A stretch of DNA of 64,000 nt from Candidatus Rokuibacteriota bacterium. GTDB lineage: Bacteria; Methylomirabilota; Methylomirabilia; Rokubacteriales; CSP1-6. This document shows positions 1-10,068 of the stretch, piece by piece. A model generated the notes under the pieces. The model worked only from the letters and a program-made list of their open reading frames with translations, had not been told where the DNA came from and ran no database searches. The stretch covers positions 124,001-188,000 of the forward strand of contig JACQFL010000014.1 of NCBI GenBank assembly GCA_016200085.1, given 5' to 3'. Numbering within the stretch: the first letter of the stretch is position 1; every line of letters starts with the position of its first letter. The translations under genes were made by a program, and so were the position numbers.

Positions 1-309
1 TTCCTTCGATTCGCCGCGGTGGGATCCACGGGCGAGCTCCGTGGCGCGTCGATGCTGGAGATCCCGCTCGTCGCCCTCCTGCTCATCTGTGCGATCCTGG
101 GCGCCCGGCGTGCCTTCGCGGCGGCTCCCGAGCTGACCACGCTGCTCGGCCTCTACGCGCTCCTGCTCGCCGCGTTCCTCGGCCTGGCCATTCCCACCAT
201 CGGGGTCGTCTTCCGCCTGCGCCTCGACTTCGTCCTCCCGCTGGGGATCCTGGCCGGGGTCTGGCTCGAAGGCACAGGCGGCCGGCGCCGGGCGCCGGCG
301 GGAGCATGA
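1..309 (+). CDS. C-terminal fragment of a membrane protein (5' end outside window)
   Basis: The frame is open from the first base, so this is the 3' end of a longer gene rather than a complete small gene; the GTG at 19 and ATG at 52 are internal candidates only. The visible part has three hydrophobic stretches (about residues 18-35, 42-60 and 70-85 of the visible peptide) and a short basic tail, typical of a polytopic membrane protein. Its stop overlaps the ATG of the next glycosyltransferase by 4 bp, so it belongs to the polysaccharide operon. A PMT/GT39-like glycosyltransferase or a polysaccharide exporter tail would fit the context, but no diagnostic motif is visible and no function is assigned. 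Confidence 0.55.
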   Translation, partial: FLRFAAVGSTGELRGASMLEIPLVALLLICAILGARRAFAAAPELTTLLGLYALLLAAFLGLAIPTIGVVFRLRLDFVLPLGILAGVWLEGTGGRRRAPAGA

Positions 310-1487
310 GCGCGCCGATCCGCGTCGCGCGCGTCATCGCCCGCCTGAACATCGGCGGCCCCGCCCAGCACGTCGTGAATCTGACCGCGGGCCTGCCCCG
401 CGACCGCTTCGAGTCCGTGCTCTTGACGGGGCGCGAGAGCGCGACGGAGGGCAGCATGGCGGACCTGGCCGCGGCCGCCGGCGTCACGCCCGTGATGGTG
501 CCCGGGCTCGGGCGCGCGCTCTCGCCGCGCAACGATCTCGCCAGCCTGATCTTCCTCTTCCGGTATTTCCGCCGCTTCCAGCCTCACCTCGTGCACACCC
601 ACACCGCGAAGGCGGGCACGGTGGGGAGGATCGCGGCGTGGATGGCGCGCGTCCCGGTGATCGTGCACACCTACCACGGTCACGTCTTCCACGGCTACTT
701 CTCTCCGGCCGCCACGCGCGTGTTCCTCGGCATCGAGCGCGCCCTGGCGCGGGTCACCGACCGGCTCCTCACCGTGAGCCAGTCCGTCCACGACGAGCTG
801 CGGCGCTACCGGATCGGCCGCCCCGGGCAGGCCGCGGTGCTCCCGCTCGGGCTCGACCTCGCGCGGTTCCTCGAGGCCGAGCGCCGGCGCGGCGAGCTGC
901 GCGCCGAGCTTGGACTGGCGCCGGCCACCCCGCTCGTCGGGATCGTCGCGCGGCTGGTGCCGATCAAGCGGCACGAGGATTTTCTGGAGTCGGCGAGGCT
1001 CGTCTCCGCGCGCGTGCCCGGGTGCGTGTTCCTCGTCGTGGGGGACGGCGAGCGGCGGAACGAGCTGGAGGCGATCGCGCGCGCGAGGGGGTTGGGGGAG
1101 CGCGTCCGCTTCCTCGGCTGGCGGCGGGACCTGGACCGGATCTACGCCGACCTCGACGTCGTCGCGCTCATGTCGGCCAACGAGGGCTCGCCCGTCTCGC
1201 TCATCGAGGCGATGGCGGCGGCGCGGGCGGTGGTGGCCACCCGCGTGGGCGGGGTGCCGGACCTCGTGGAAGACGGCATGACCGGCCTGCTCGTGCCGCC
1301 CGCCAATCCGGTGATCGCGGCCGACGCGATCGTGGCGCTGCTGGCCGAGCCGGAGCGGCGCGCCGCCATGGGCGCGGCGGGACGCAAGCGCGCGTCCCCG
1401 GCCTTTTCCGTCGAGCGCCTGGTGAGCGACGTCGACCGGCTCTACACGGAGCTGGTCGCCGCCGCCGCTCCGCGGTCCCGGCGATGA
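306..1487 (+). CDS. Glycosyltransferase family 4 (GT-B fold)
   Basis: Probable retaining glycosyltransferase adding a sugar from a nucleotide-sugar donor to a polysaccharide repeat unit in the cytoplasm. The 393-residue length is normal for GT4. The N-terminal acceptor domain has the GGPAQHV glycine motif near residues 17-23 and an HTHTAKAG stretch near 97-104. The C-terminal donor domain has a G-x-V-x-R-L-x-P-x-K motif near 215 and the EGSPVSLIEAMA segment, which is the E-x7-E-like donor-binding signature. The ATG overlaps the preceding stop, and its own stop overlaps the next ATG, so translation is probably coupled. The acceptor and sugar cannot be read from the sequence. Confidence 0.88.
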   Translation: MSAPIRVARVIARLNIGGPAQHVVNLTAGLPRDRFESVLLTGRESATEGSMADLAAAAGVTPVMVPGLGRALSPRNDLASLIFLFRYFRRFQPHLVHTHTAKAGTVGRIAAWMARVPVIVHTYHGHVFHGYFSPAATRVFLGIERALARVTDRLLTVSQSVHDELRRYRIGRPGQAAVLPLGLDLARFLEAERRRGELRAELGLAPATPLVGIVARLVPIKRHEDFLESARLVSARVPGCVFLVVGDGERRNELEAIARARGLGERVRFLGWRRDLDRIYADLDVVALMSANEGSPVSLIEAMAAARAVVATRVGGVPDLVEDGMTGLLVPPANPVIAADAIVALLAEPERRAAMGAAGRKRASPAFSVERLVSDVDRLYTELVAAAAPRSRR

Positions 1488-3247
1488 GCGCCTCGCTGAC
1501 CACCGGCTTCCTGATCTCGTTCGTGGCGAGCCTGCTGCTCACGCTCGGCGCCGAGCGTGTCGCCCGCCGCGCCGGGGTCGTCGCCCGCCCGGCCGCCGAC
1601 CGCTGGCACCGCGAGACGGTGCCCCTGATGGGCGGGGTGGCCATCGTGCTGGCCACGATCGTGCCCACGCTCGCGCAGGCGATGGGGGACCGCCGGCTCA
1701 CCGTGCTCGCGGTGACGGCCCTCGCCATGGCGACGGTCGGTCTCGTCGACGACCTGCGCGCGCTGAGCCCGCAGGTGAAGCTCCTCGCCCAGATCCTGCT
1801 CGCCACGGTGCTCATCCAGTTCGGCTTCGTCCTCCGCCTCACCGGGTCCGGGCTCGTCGACGTGTTCGTGACGCTGTTCTGGCTGGTCGGCATCACCAAT
1901 GCCTTCAACCTCCTCGACAACATGGACGGGCTCTCCGCCACCATCGCGCTCGTGGCCACGGGCTTCCGCCTGCTCTTCTTCCACTGGTCGGACGACGTCC
2001 TGGGCGCGAAGGTGGCCGCCACCTTCATGGGCGCCCTCGCGGGCTTCCTCGTCCGCAACTTCGCGCCGGCCAAGGTCTTCATGGGCGACGCGGGCAGCCT
2101 CTTCATGGGTTTCTTCCTGGCCGGACTCTCCCTCGTGGATCCGCTGCCGTACTCGCGCGGCGTGGTCGCCGTGCTCCTCGTCCCCGTGCTCGTGCTCCTC
2201 GTGCCCATCTTCGACACGGCATTCGTGACGGCCACGCGCCTGCTCTCGGGGCGCAGCCCGGCCCGGGGTGGCCGCGATCACACCTCGCACCGGCTCGTGG
2301 CCATCGGGCTCACCGAGCGCCAGGCGGTGCTGCTGCTGGCCGCGGTGTCGGCGGCCACCGGCGGCGCCGCCGTCTTCTCCTACCGGGTGGGACCCGCGCA
2401 GGCCGGGCTCCTGCTCGCGGCGCTCGCCATCGGCCTCGTGCTGCTCGGCGCCTATCTCGGCCGCGTCCGCGTGCTGGAGGCGCCCGACCCGACGGCGAGT
2501 GGTGCCGTGCTGCGGCTGCTCGCCGACTTTCCCTACAAGCGCCAGGTGCTCACGCTCACCCTCGACGTGGGCCTGATCGCCGTGGCCTACTACGCCGCCT
2601 ACGTGCTCCGCTTCGAGGGCGCCTTCACCTCCGTCACCACCGAGCTGTACGGCTCGCTGCCCATCGTCCTCGTCATCCAGCTCGCGACGCTGGGCGGCTT
2701 CGGGCTCTACCGGGGCGTGTGGCAGTACACGGGGGTGACGGACCTGGTGCGCATCGTGAAGGCCGCCACCGTGGGCGCGATGACGTCGATGGTCGTCCTG
2801 CTCTACATCTCCCGCTTCCAGGGCTACTCGCGCACGGTGTTCGTGCTCGACTGGATCCTGCTCATCGTGATGATCGGGGGCAGCCGCGTGTCGTTCCGGC
2901 TGTTCGCCGAGCTCTTCCGGCGCGAGCCCGAGTCCTTCCAGCGCGTCGTGATCTACGGGGCGGGGGACGGCGGAGCGCTCCTGGTGCGCGAGATCTTCAA
3001 CAACCCGACGCTCCAGCGCGTCGCCGTGGGCTTCATCGACGACGACCGGGGCAAGCACCGGACCCGGATCCACGGGCTGCCGGTCTTCGGCGGCGCCGAG
3101 CAGATCGAGCCCCTCGTCCGCGAGCAGGGCATCACCGAGATCATCGTCTCCTCGCGGAAGATCGACGGGGAGGCGCTGACCCGGGTGCGCGACACGTGCG
3201 CGGAGCTCCAGGTCGCCGTCCGCCGCGCCTCGTTCCAGCTCGAGTAG
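1484..3247 (+). CDS. Fusion: WecA/MraY-type polyprenyl-phosphate sugar-1-P transferase + CapD-like N-terminal domain
   Basis: A 587-residue protein with two parts. Residues 1 to about 325 are a polytopic GT4/MraY-WecA enzyme, which loads a HexNAc-1-phosphate onto undecaprenyl phosphate. It has the LVDD motif (89-90), NLLDNMDG (142-149), FMGDAGS (199-205) and the terminal GGRDHTSHRL loop (262-271). Residues about 345-587 look like the front half of FlaA1/CapD-type nucleotide-sugar epimerases: four membrane helices, then a CoA_binding_3-like Rossmann domain with YGAGDGG near 495. The SDR catalytic domain that normally follows is absent. Start ATG overlaps the upstream stop (ATGA). The frame is continuous with no break at the junction. 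The split of domains is clear; the benefit of the fusion is unknown. Confidence 0.85.
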   Translation: MSASLTTGFLISFVASLLLTLGAERVARRAGVVARPAADRWHRETVPLMGGVAIVLATIVPTLAQAMGDRRLTVLAVTALAMATVGLVDDLRALSPQVKLLAQILLATVLIQFGFVLRLTGSGLVDVFVTLFWLVGITNAFNLLDNMDGLSATIALVATGFRLLFFHWSDDVLGAKVAATFMGALAGFLVRNFAPAKVFMGDAGSLFMGFFLAGLSLVDPLPYSRGVVAVLLVPVLVLLVPIFDTAFVTATRLLSGRSPARGGRDHTSHRLVAIGLTERQAVLLLAAVSAATGGAAVFSYRVGPAQAGLLLAALAIGLVLLGAYLGRVRVLEAPDPTASGAVLRLLADFPYKRQVLTLTLDVGLIAVAYYAAYVLRFEGAFTSVTTELYGSLPIVLVIQLATLGGFGLYRGVWQYTGVTDLVRIVKAATVGAMTSMVVLLYISRFQGYSRTVFVLDWILLIVMIGGSRVSFRLFAELFRREPESFQRVVIYGAGDGGALLVREIFNNPTLQRVAVGFIDDDRGKHRTRIHGLPVFGGAEQIEPLVREQGITEIIVSSRKIDGEALTRVRDTCAELQVAVRRASFQLE

Positions 3248-3323
3248 AACGCTTGACTTGACCACGGCCCCTCGACGATCATCGGGCGATGCACATGTTG
3301 CCTGCCGACGAGAGAGGCGCGCG

Positions 3324-4283
3324 TTGAAGGCGCTGGTGACCGGAGGGGCCGGGTTCATCGGCTCGCACCTCACGGAGGCGCTGCTCGCCGACGGCCACCA
3401 CGTCAGCGTGATCGACGATCTCTCGACGGGCCGGGTCGAGAACCTCGCCGCGGCCGGGCCCTCGGCGCGATTGACCACCCACTGGACCTCGATCCTCGAG
3501 GACGACCGGCTCCAGGACCTCATCGACGAGGTGGACGTCGTCTACCATCTCGCCGCCGCCGTGGGGGTCAGGCTGATCCTCGAGAAGCCCGTCGAGACCA
3601 TCGAGACCAACATCGTCGGCACCGATCGCGTGCTCCGCTGCGCCGCCAAGGGACAGAAGAAGGTCCTGATCGCCTCCACCTCGGAGGTCTACGGCAAGAA
3701 CGAGAACACGCCGCTGAAGGAGGACGACGACGGCGTGCTGGGCCCGACGAGCAAGAGCCGCTGGAGCTACGCCTGCGCGAAGGCCATCGACGAGTTTCTC
3801 GGGCTGGCCTACGTCAAGTCGCGCGGGCTGCCCGTGGCCATCGTGCGGTACTTCAACACCATCGGGCCACGGCAGACCGGGCGCTACGGCATGGTGGTGC
3901 CGCGCTTCGTGCAGCAGGCGCTCGCGGGCCGGCCGATCACCGTCTACGGCGACGGGAACCAGACGCGCAGCTTCACCGACGTCGTCGACGCGGTCGGCGC
4001 CACCCTGGCGGTGTCCCGCCATCCCGCCGCCATCGGCGAGGTCTTCAACGTCGGCTCCGGCCACGAGATCACCATCAACCGGCTCGCCGCGATCGTGAAG
4101 GAGATGACGGCGAGCCGATCCGAGATCGTGCACGTGCCGTACGCCCAGGCCTACGAGAGCGGCTTCGAGGACCCGCAGAAGCGGGTGCCGGACGTCACCA
4201 AGCTGCGGACGGTCATCGGCTATTCCGCCGGCATCGAGCTTCACGCCTCGCTGCAGAGGGTCATCGACTTCTATCGCACGTAA
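3324..4283 (+). CDS. NAD-dependent epimerase/dehydratase (extended SDR)
   Basis: Cytoplasmic nucleotide-sugar enzyme of the extended SDR family, 319 residues. The NAD-binding GGAGFIGSH motif lies at residues 7-15, and the catalytic YxxxK pair is Y149/K153 (YACAK) preceded by an STSEVYG serine motif. RYFNTIGPR and the DVTK tail match UDP-glucuronate decarboxylase/UDP-glucose 4-epimerase-like subfamilies, so UDP-xylose or UDP-galactose type products are plausible but not decided. TTG at 3324 is chosen because the Rossmann motif begins right after it and a GAGAGG sequence lies upstream; a longer frame from 3258 adds an unconserved N-terminus. It follows the MraY/CapD fusion, which lacks an SDR domain of its own. 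Confidence 0.87.
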   Translation: MKALVTGGAGFIGSHLTEALLADGHHVSVIDDLSTGRVENLAAAGPSARLTTHWTSILEDDRLQDLIDEVDVVYHLAAAVGVRLILEKPVETIETNIVGTDRVLRCAAKGQKKVLIASTSEVYGKNENTPLKEDDDGVLGPTSKSRWSYACAKAIDEFLGLAYVKSRGLPVAIVRYFNTIGPRQTGRYGMVVPRFVQQALAGRPITVYGDGNQTRSFTDVVDAVGATLAVSRHPAAIGEVFNVGSGHEITINRLAAIVKEMTASRSEIVHVPYAQAYESGFEDPQKRVPDVTKLRTVIGYSAGIELHASLQRVIDFYRT

Positions 4284-4284
4284 C

Positions 4285-5343
4285 GTGGCCCCTGCCCGGA
4301 GCCCGCGGCGGTCGTTCCCCGTCTGGAAGTACAGCCTCTTCGCCGCGATCGCTGTCCTCGTGAGTCTCGCCGTCGTCGGCGGGGCGCTGCTGGCCACCGA
4401 CCTGTTTCTCCACCGGAAGTTCGAGAAGGCCGCGGGCCTCAACGTGTGGGGGTATCGTGGGCCCGTCGTCGGCCGCAAGCAGGCCGGCGAGCGCCGCGTC
4501 ATCGTGCTGGGGGGCAGCACCGCGTTCGGGTACGGCGTCCGGGCGGGCGAAGCGTTCCCGGCGGTCCTCGAGCGCAGCCTGCGCGCGCGGGGGCGTGAGC
4601 GTGGCGGCGGGGCCGTCAGCGTCGTGAACCTCGCCTACAACAACGAGGGCGCCCACTCGTTCCGCTTCACCCTCGACGACTACCAGTACCTGCGCGCGGA
4701 CGTCGTCCTGATCTACACCGGCTACAACGACCTCGGCCGCCCGGGCGCCAACACGTACGTGTTCCGTCACGACTCGCCGATCTTCCGCCTGACGGGCTAC
4801 ATGCCGATCCTGCCCCTCGTGCTCCGCGAGAAGGCCATCCTCCTGCGTCACGGCAACCTCGAGGCGGCCTACCGTGGCGAGAAGACCACGTTCCGCCCGA
4901 ACCTCGCGCAGCGCCTGACCGCCTCGACGTACGAATCGGCCATGTCGGTGACCCAGTCGCTCGAGCGCCAGCTCGGGCGCCTCTCGCCGGAGACCCGGAC
5001 GCCTCGCCCGGGCACGGCCACGGAGTGCACGTCGCGCTGGCGGACGTACTGCGACGAGGTGGCCGCGGCCGTGGACCTCGCGCTGGCGAGAGGCCAGCGG
5101 GTGCTCGTGGTGGCGGAGCCGTACATCTCGGACGAGCACGTGCAGCAGCAGGCCGAGCTGGCGGCGATGCTCGCGGCCCGCTTCGGCGCGCAGCCGCGCG
5201 TGCGCCGCGTCGACCTCGGGCGGGCGGTGGACCTGCACGATCCGGCGCTCGCCTACGACGGCATGCACCTCACCGTGCAGGGCAACGAGCGGATCGCCGC
5301 GCGCCTCGTGGGTCCCGTCGCGGACCTGCTGGAAACTCTTTGA
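4285..5343 (+). CDS. SGNH/GDSL-type hydrolase, membrane-anchored
   Basis: 352 residues with a single N-terminal membrane segment (about 14-38) that should place the catalytic domain outside the cytoplasmic membrane. SGNH blocks are readable: GGSTAFGYG (block I, with GGS replacing the usual GDS), GYNDLG (block III, catalytic N) and DGMHLT (block V, D-x-x-H dyad). Family members remove or add acyl groups on sugars, so in this locus it may edit polysaccharide O-acetylation; that role is inferred from context. GTG start lies one base after the preceding stop, implying co-transcription. A second unrelated SGNH protein lies at 42095-43321. Confidence 0.8.
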   Translation: MAPARSPRRSFPVWKYSLFAAIAVLVSLAVVGGALLATDLFLHRKFEKAAGLNVWGYRGPVVGRKQAGERRVIVLGGSTAFGYGVRAGEAFPAVLERSLRARGRERGGGAVSVVNLAYNNEGAHSFRFTLDDYQYLRADVVLIYTGYNDLGRPGANTYVFRHDSPIFRLTGYMPILPLVLREKAILLRHGNLEAAYRGEKTTFRPNLAQRLTASTYESAMSVTQSLERQLGRLSPETRTPRPGTATECTSRWRTYCDEVAAAVDLALARGQRVLVVAEPYISDEHVQQQAELAAMLAARFGAQPRVRRVDLGRAVDLHDPALAYDGMHLTVQGNERIAARLVGPVADLLETL

Positions 5344-5363
5344 CACGGCCGTCGAGCGGGTCG

Positions 5364-5369
5364 GATAAT
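5364..5369 (+). promoter_or_regulatory. Candidate -10 element (GATAAT) close to a start codon
   Basis: GATAAT ends 8 nt before the ATG of the following SDR gene, and no purine-rich ribosome binding site lies between. A transcript starting about 7 nt downstream would be leaderless or nearly so. It matches similar arrangements at 12353, 29954, 40959 and 52078. No clear -35 was seen. Confidence 0.35.
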
Positions 5370-5377
5370 CACGTGTT

Positions 5378-6349
5378 ATGCGGATTCTGATCACCGGCAT
5401 CACCGGCTTCGTGGGCAGCCATCTCGCCGAAGTCGCCCTGGCCCGGGACTTCGAGGTCTTCGGCTCGTCGCGCTGGCGGAGCAAGACGGAGAACATCGAT
5501 CACCTCCGGGATCGCATCCATCTGATCGAGAGCGACCTGCGCGATCTCTCGTCGGTGCAGAATCTCCTGCGCACGGCCGCGCCCGACTACATCGTGCACC
5601 TGGCCGCGCAGAGCTTCGTGCAGGCCTCCTGGCACACGCCGGCCGAGACGCTCAACACCAACGCCATCAGCCAGGTGAACCTCCTCGAGGCGATCCGCGA
5701 GCGCCGAGCCGGGGCGCCCCGCTTCCTCGTCATCGGCTCCAGCGAGGAGTACGGCCTCGTGCACGAGGACGAGCTGCCGATCACGGAGACGAACCCGCTG
5801 CGGCCGCTGTCGCCGTACGCCGTCAGCAAGGTGACCCAGGACCTGATGGGCTACCAGTACTTCAAGAGCTACGGCCTGCCCATCATCCGCACGCGGGCGT
5901 TCAACCACGAGGGCCCGCGCCGCGGCGACGTGTTCGTCACGTCGAACTTCGCCCGCCAGATCGCCGAGATCGAGAGCGGCCGGCGCGAGCCGGTCATGCT
6001 CGTCGGCAACCTCAAGGCCCGCCGCGACTACACCGACGTGCGCGACATGGTCCGCGGCTACACGCTGCTGCTCGAGAAGGGCGAGCCGGGCGAGGTCTAC
6101 AACCTCTGCTCCGGCCGCGCGTGGAGCATCCAGGAGGTTCTCGACTTCCTGCTGAACCGCGCGACCGTCCGCTCGATCGAGGTCCGCGAGGATCCCTCCC
6201 GGCTCCGGCCCTCCGACGTGCCCGTCCTCATCGGGGACGCGAGCCGGATGCGGAAGGCGACGGGATGGCGGCCGGAGATCCCGTTCGAGCAGACGCTGTC
6301 CGACCTCCTCGAGTACTGGCGCCGGCGCGTGGCCCTGAGTGGACGGTGA
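5378..6349 (+). CDS. GDP-mannose 4,6-dehydratase/RMD-like SDR enzyme
   Basis: 323-residue extended SDR. NAD(P)-binding motif GITGFVGSH at 7-15, a SSEEYG serine motif, and catalytic Y147/K151 in YAVSK. The SSEEYG and TRAFNHEGPRRG segments resemble GDP-mannose 4,6-dehydratase and GDP-4-keto-6-deoxymannose reductase (Rmd), so it probably makes a GDP-6-deoxy-hexose such as GDP-rhamnose. The residues separating the dehydratase from the reductase were not decisive. It is the second SDR in the polysaccharide locus and is followed by an overlapping O-antigen ligase gene. Confidence 0.82.
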   Translation: MRILITGITGFVGSHLAEVALARDFEVFGSSRWRSKTENIDHLRDRIHLIESDLRDLSSVQNLLRTAAPDYIVHLAAQSFVQASWHTPAETLNTNAISQVNLLEAIRERRAGAPRFLVIGSSEEYGLVHEDELPITETNPLRPLSPYAVSKVTQDLMGYQYFKSYGLPIIRTRAFNHEGPRRGDVFVTSNFARQIAEIESGRREPVMLVGNLKARRDYTDVRDMVRGYTLLLEKGEPGEVYNLCSGRAWSIQEVLDFLLNRATVRSIEVREDPSRLRPSDVPVLIGDASRMRKATGWRPEIPFEQTLSDLLEYWRRRVALSGR

Positions 6350-7808
6350 CGCGGTAGCCCACGAGCCGCCGCCCGTCGCCGGAGCGTTGCTGAGCCTCGC
6401 CCGTCCCCTGGGGTTCTTCGCGCTCGCGGGGCTCTTCGCCGTCGTGCTGCTGACCATCGGAGCGATCGTCTGGCAGTCCGTCCCGCTCGCCCTCGCCGTC
6501 GTCGCCAGCCTGCTCGTCGGGTTCGCCGTCCTCGGCTGGCTCGACGCCGCCGTCGCGCTCGTGGCCCTGGTGGTGGCCCTGCCGCTCGTCTCCGTCGAGG
6601 TCGGCTTCGGCGACGTCGAGCGGACGGTGTCCGGCGACAAGGTCGTCCTCGTGGTGCTCGTCGCGACCTGGCTCTGGCGCCTGCCGCGCGCGCGGCTCGC
6701 CGAGCTCGGCCGCCTGTCGCCGGTGCGCTGGTGGGGGGTGCTGATCGGGGTGGTCGTTCTGTCCGCGATCCGGAATGGCCTCACCCCGCTGCAGCTCTGG
6801 GGTGTCGTGGGACAGGTCGTCTATGCCGGCGTCTTCCTGGTCGCGCTCGACACGTTCCGTGACCGCAGCGCGCTCCGGTCCACGCTCGGCGCCGCCGTGG
6901 TGACGGCGGGCATCGTCTCGGTGCTCGGCGTTGCCGAGCAGGCGGTGTGGCGATCGGGGCACGTCCTGCGCCTGTACTTCAAGGCGGGCACGCTGACGAA
7001 CGCGCTCTACGGAGGCGCGACCAACTTCGGCTCGACGATCGGTCATCCGAACTTCTTCGCCGCCTACGTGGTCCTGCTCCTGCCCGTGGCCGCGGTCCTG
7101 GCCTGCGTCGCGTCGAGGCCGGCCCGGGCCGCCCTCGCGGCGGCGGCCACCGTGGCCGGCGCCGTGGCGCTCCTTGCCGTCCGGTCCCTGGGGGCCGGGA
7201 TCGGGCTGGGGGCGGCGGTGCTGTCGTCCACGTTCCTCGCGTCGCGCACCGGGCGCGCGCGCACGGCGGTCATCGCGGCGGCGTGCGGGATCGCGCTCGT
7301 CCTCGGCGTCGCCGCGGTCCGGACCAGGGGCTTCACGGGATCGACCTCGGTCGGAGTCCGAGCCTATGTCCACGTCATCGGCGTGGCCGCCATCGCGGAG
7401 CGCCCGTGGCTGGGGTTCGGCCAGCGGGGCTTCGCCCGACAATCCAACCGCCTGGAGATCAAGAGCTTCGGCTCGCGGATGCTGTTCCTTCACAAGGCCC
7501 ACGAGAGCATCTCCTCGCACGACAGCTTCCTGCAGGTCGCCGTCGAGCGTGGCCTCATCGGTCTCGTCGCCTTCGTCGGGCTGCTCGGCTCGATCCTGAG
7601 AAAGACCATCGCGGGCGTGCTCCGGCCCGGAGGGGACAGCCCGCCGTGGCTGCTCCTCGGGATGGCCGCCGGCCTCGTCGCGTTCGTGCTGCAGTCCTTC
7701 ACCGAGGCCTTGTTCGATTACTCCAAGGTCGCCTCGATCTTCTGGATCGTCGCGGCCGCGGGGGTGCGGCTGGCGTCGCCCGCTGGCCGCGAGGCCGAGC
7801 GCGGATGA
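6339..7808 (+). CDS. O-antigen ligase/polymerase-like membrane protein
   Basis: 489 residues, strongly hydrophobic, with about ten to twelve membrane segments. A large periplasmic loop around residues 325-390 contains WLGFGQRGF and the HESISSHDSFLQ stretch, matching the Wzy_C/WaaL superfamily loop (H-N/D-x-x-L-x pattern). Such proteins ligate or polymerise lipid-linked glycans on the periplasmic side. GTG at 6339 overlaps the SDR gene by 11 bp, and its stop overlaps the methyltransferase ATG. A second protein of this superfamily is at 16252-17466; which is ligase and which is polymerase cannot be told. Confidence 0.82.
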   Translation: MDGDAVAHEPPPVAGALLSLARPLGFFALAGLFAVVLLTIGAIVWQSVPLALAVVASLLVGFAVLGWLDAAVALVALVVALPLVSVEVGFGDVERTVSGDKVVLVVLVATWLWRLPRARLAELGRLSPVRWWGVLIGVVVLSAIRNGLTPLQLWGVVGQVVYAGVFLVALDTFRDRSALRSTLGAAVVTAGIVSVLGVAEQAVWRSGHVLRLYFKAGTLTNALYGGATNFGSTIGHPNFFAAYVVLLLPVAAVLACVASRPARAALAAAATVAGAVALLAVRSLGAGIGLGAAVLSSTFLASRTGRARTAVIAAACGIALVLGVAAVRTRGFTGSTSVGVRAYVHVIGVAAIAERPWLGFGQRGFARQSNRLEIKSFGSRMLFLHKAHESISSHDSFLQVAVERGLIGLVAFVGLLGSILRKTIAGVLRPGGDSPPWLLLGMAAGLVAFVLQSFTEALFDYSKVASIFWIVAAAGVRLASPAGREAERG

Positions 7809-8544
7809 CGGCTGGCGCCCACGACGATCCCGTCGCCCTCACCGAGGGCATCGACGGCTGGCTGCCCGAGTTCGAGGGGCGCCATCTCCTTGCCCTCGCG
7901 CGTCGCTGCACCGGGCGGGGCGTGATCGTGGAGATCGGCTCGTGGAAGGGCCGCTCGACCATCTGGCTCGCGCTCGGCTCGCGGGCGGGGGCGGGCGGCC
8001 GGGTCTACGCGATCGACCCGCACACGGGCTCCTGGGAGCACCAGGCCCCGGGCACCGTGGTCGCGACCTTCGAGGACTTCCGCCGGAACATCGCGCGCGC
8101 GGGCGTCGGCGATCTGGTCGTGCCGCTGGTCATGCCGTCGGTGGAGGCGGCCGGCGGCTTCGCGGAACCCGTCGAGCTGATCTTCATCGACGGCGCCCAC
8201 GGGTACGAGGACGTCAAGCAGGACTTCCTCGCGTGGTTCCCGAAGGTCGTCGAGGGGGGGATCATGGCCTTCCACGACACGACGGTGGGCTGGGAGGGCC
8301 CCCGGCGGGTGGTGGAGGAGATGCTCTTCCGCTCGCCGCGCTTCCGGCGCGTCGGGCTGGTCGGGTCGATCACGTACGCGGAGAAGGTGGCGCAGGCCAC
8401 CGCCGCCGAGCGCCTGCGGAACCGCTACGCTCTGGCCGTCAAGCAGGCGGGCGACGCCGCGCGCGGCCTGCGCCTGCCTGCCGGCGTGCGTCGCGTGGCC
8501 CGCCGTCTCGCCGAGGCGCTCCTCGACGGTCCGCGCGTTCGGGG

Positions 8545-8548
<4 letters not shown>
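7805..8548 (+). CDS. Class I SAM-dependent methyltransferase (Methyltransf_24 type)
   Basis: 247 residues. A VEIGSWKGRST motif I (SAM-binding glycine region) near residues 42-52, YAIDPH as motif II and LIFIDGAHGYEDV as the acidic post-motif are characteristic of Methyltransf_24/CmcI-like enzymes seen in polysaccharide and natural-product loci. Probable role is O- or N-methylation of a glycan or nucleotide sugar; the substrate is inferred from context only. ATG overlaps the preceding stop and its TGA overlaps the next ATG, so it lies in the same operon. Confidence 0.83.

Positions 8549-10067
<1,519 letters not shown>

Positions 10068-10068
<1 letters not shown>

Noticed and set aside
3258-3323. 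Longer ATG-type start for the SDR gene
   Set aside because: The extension of about 22 residues lies before the Rossmann strand, is unconserved in character, and the TTG at 3324 has a better ribosome binding site.
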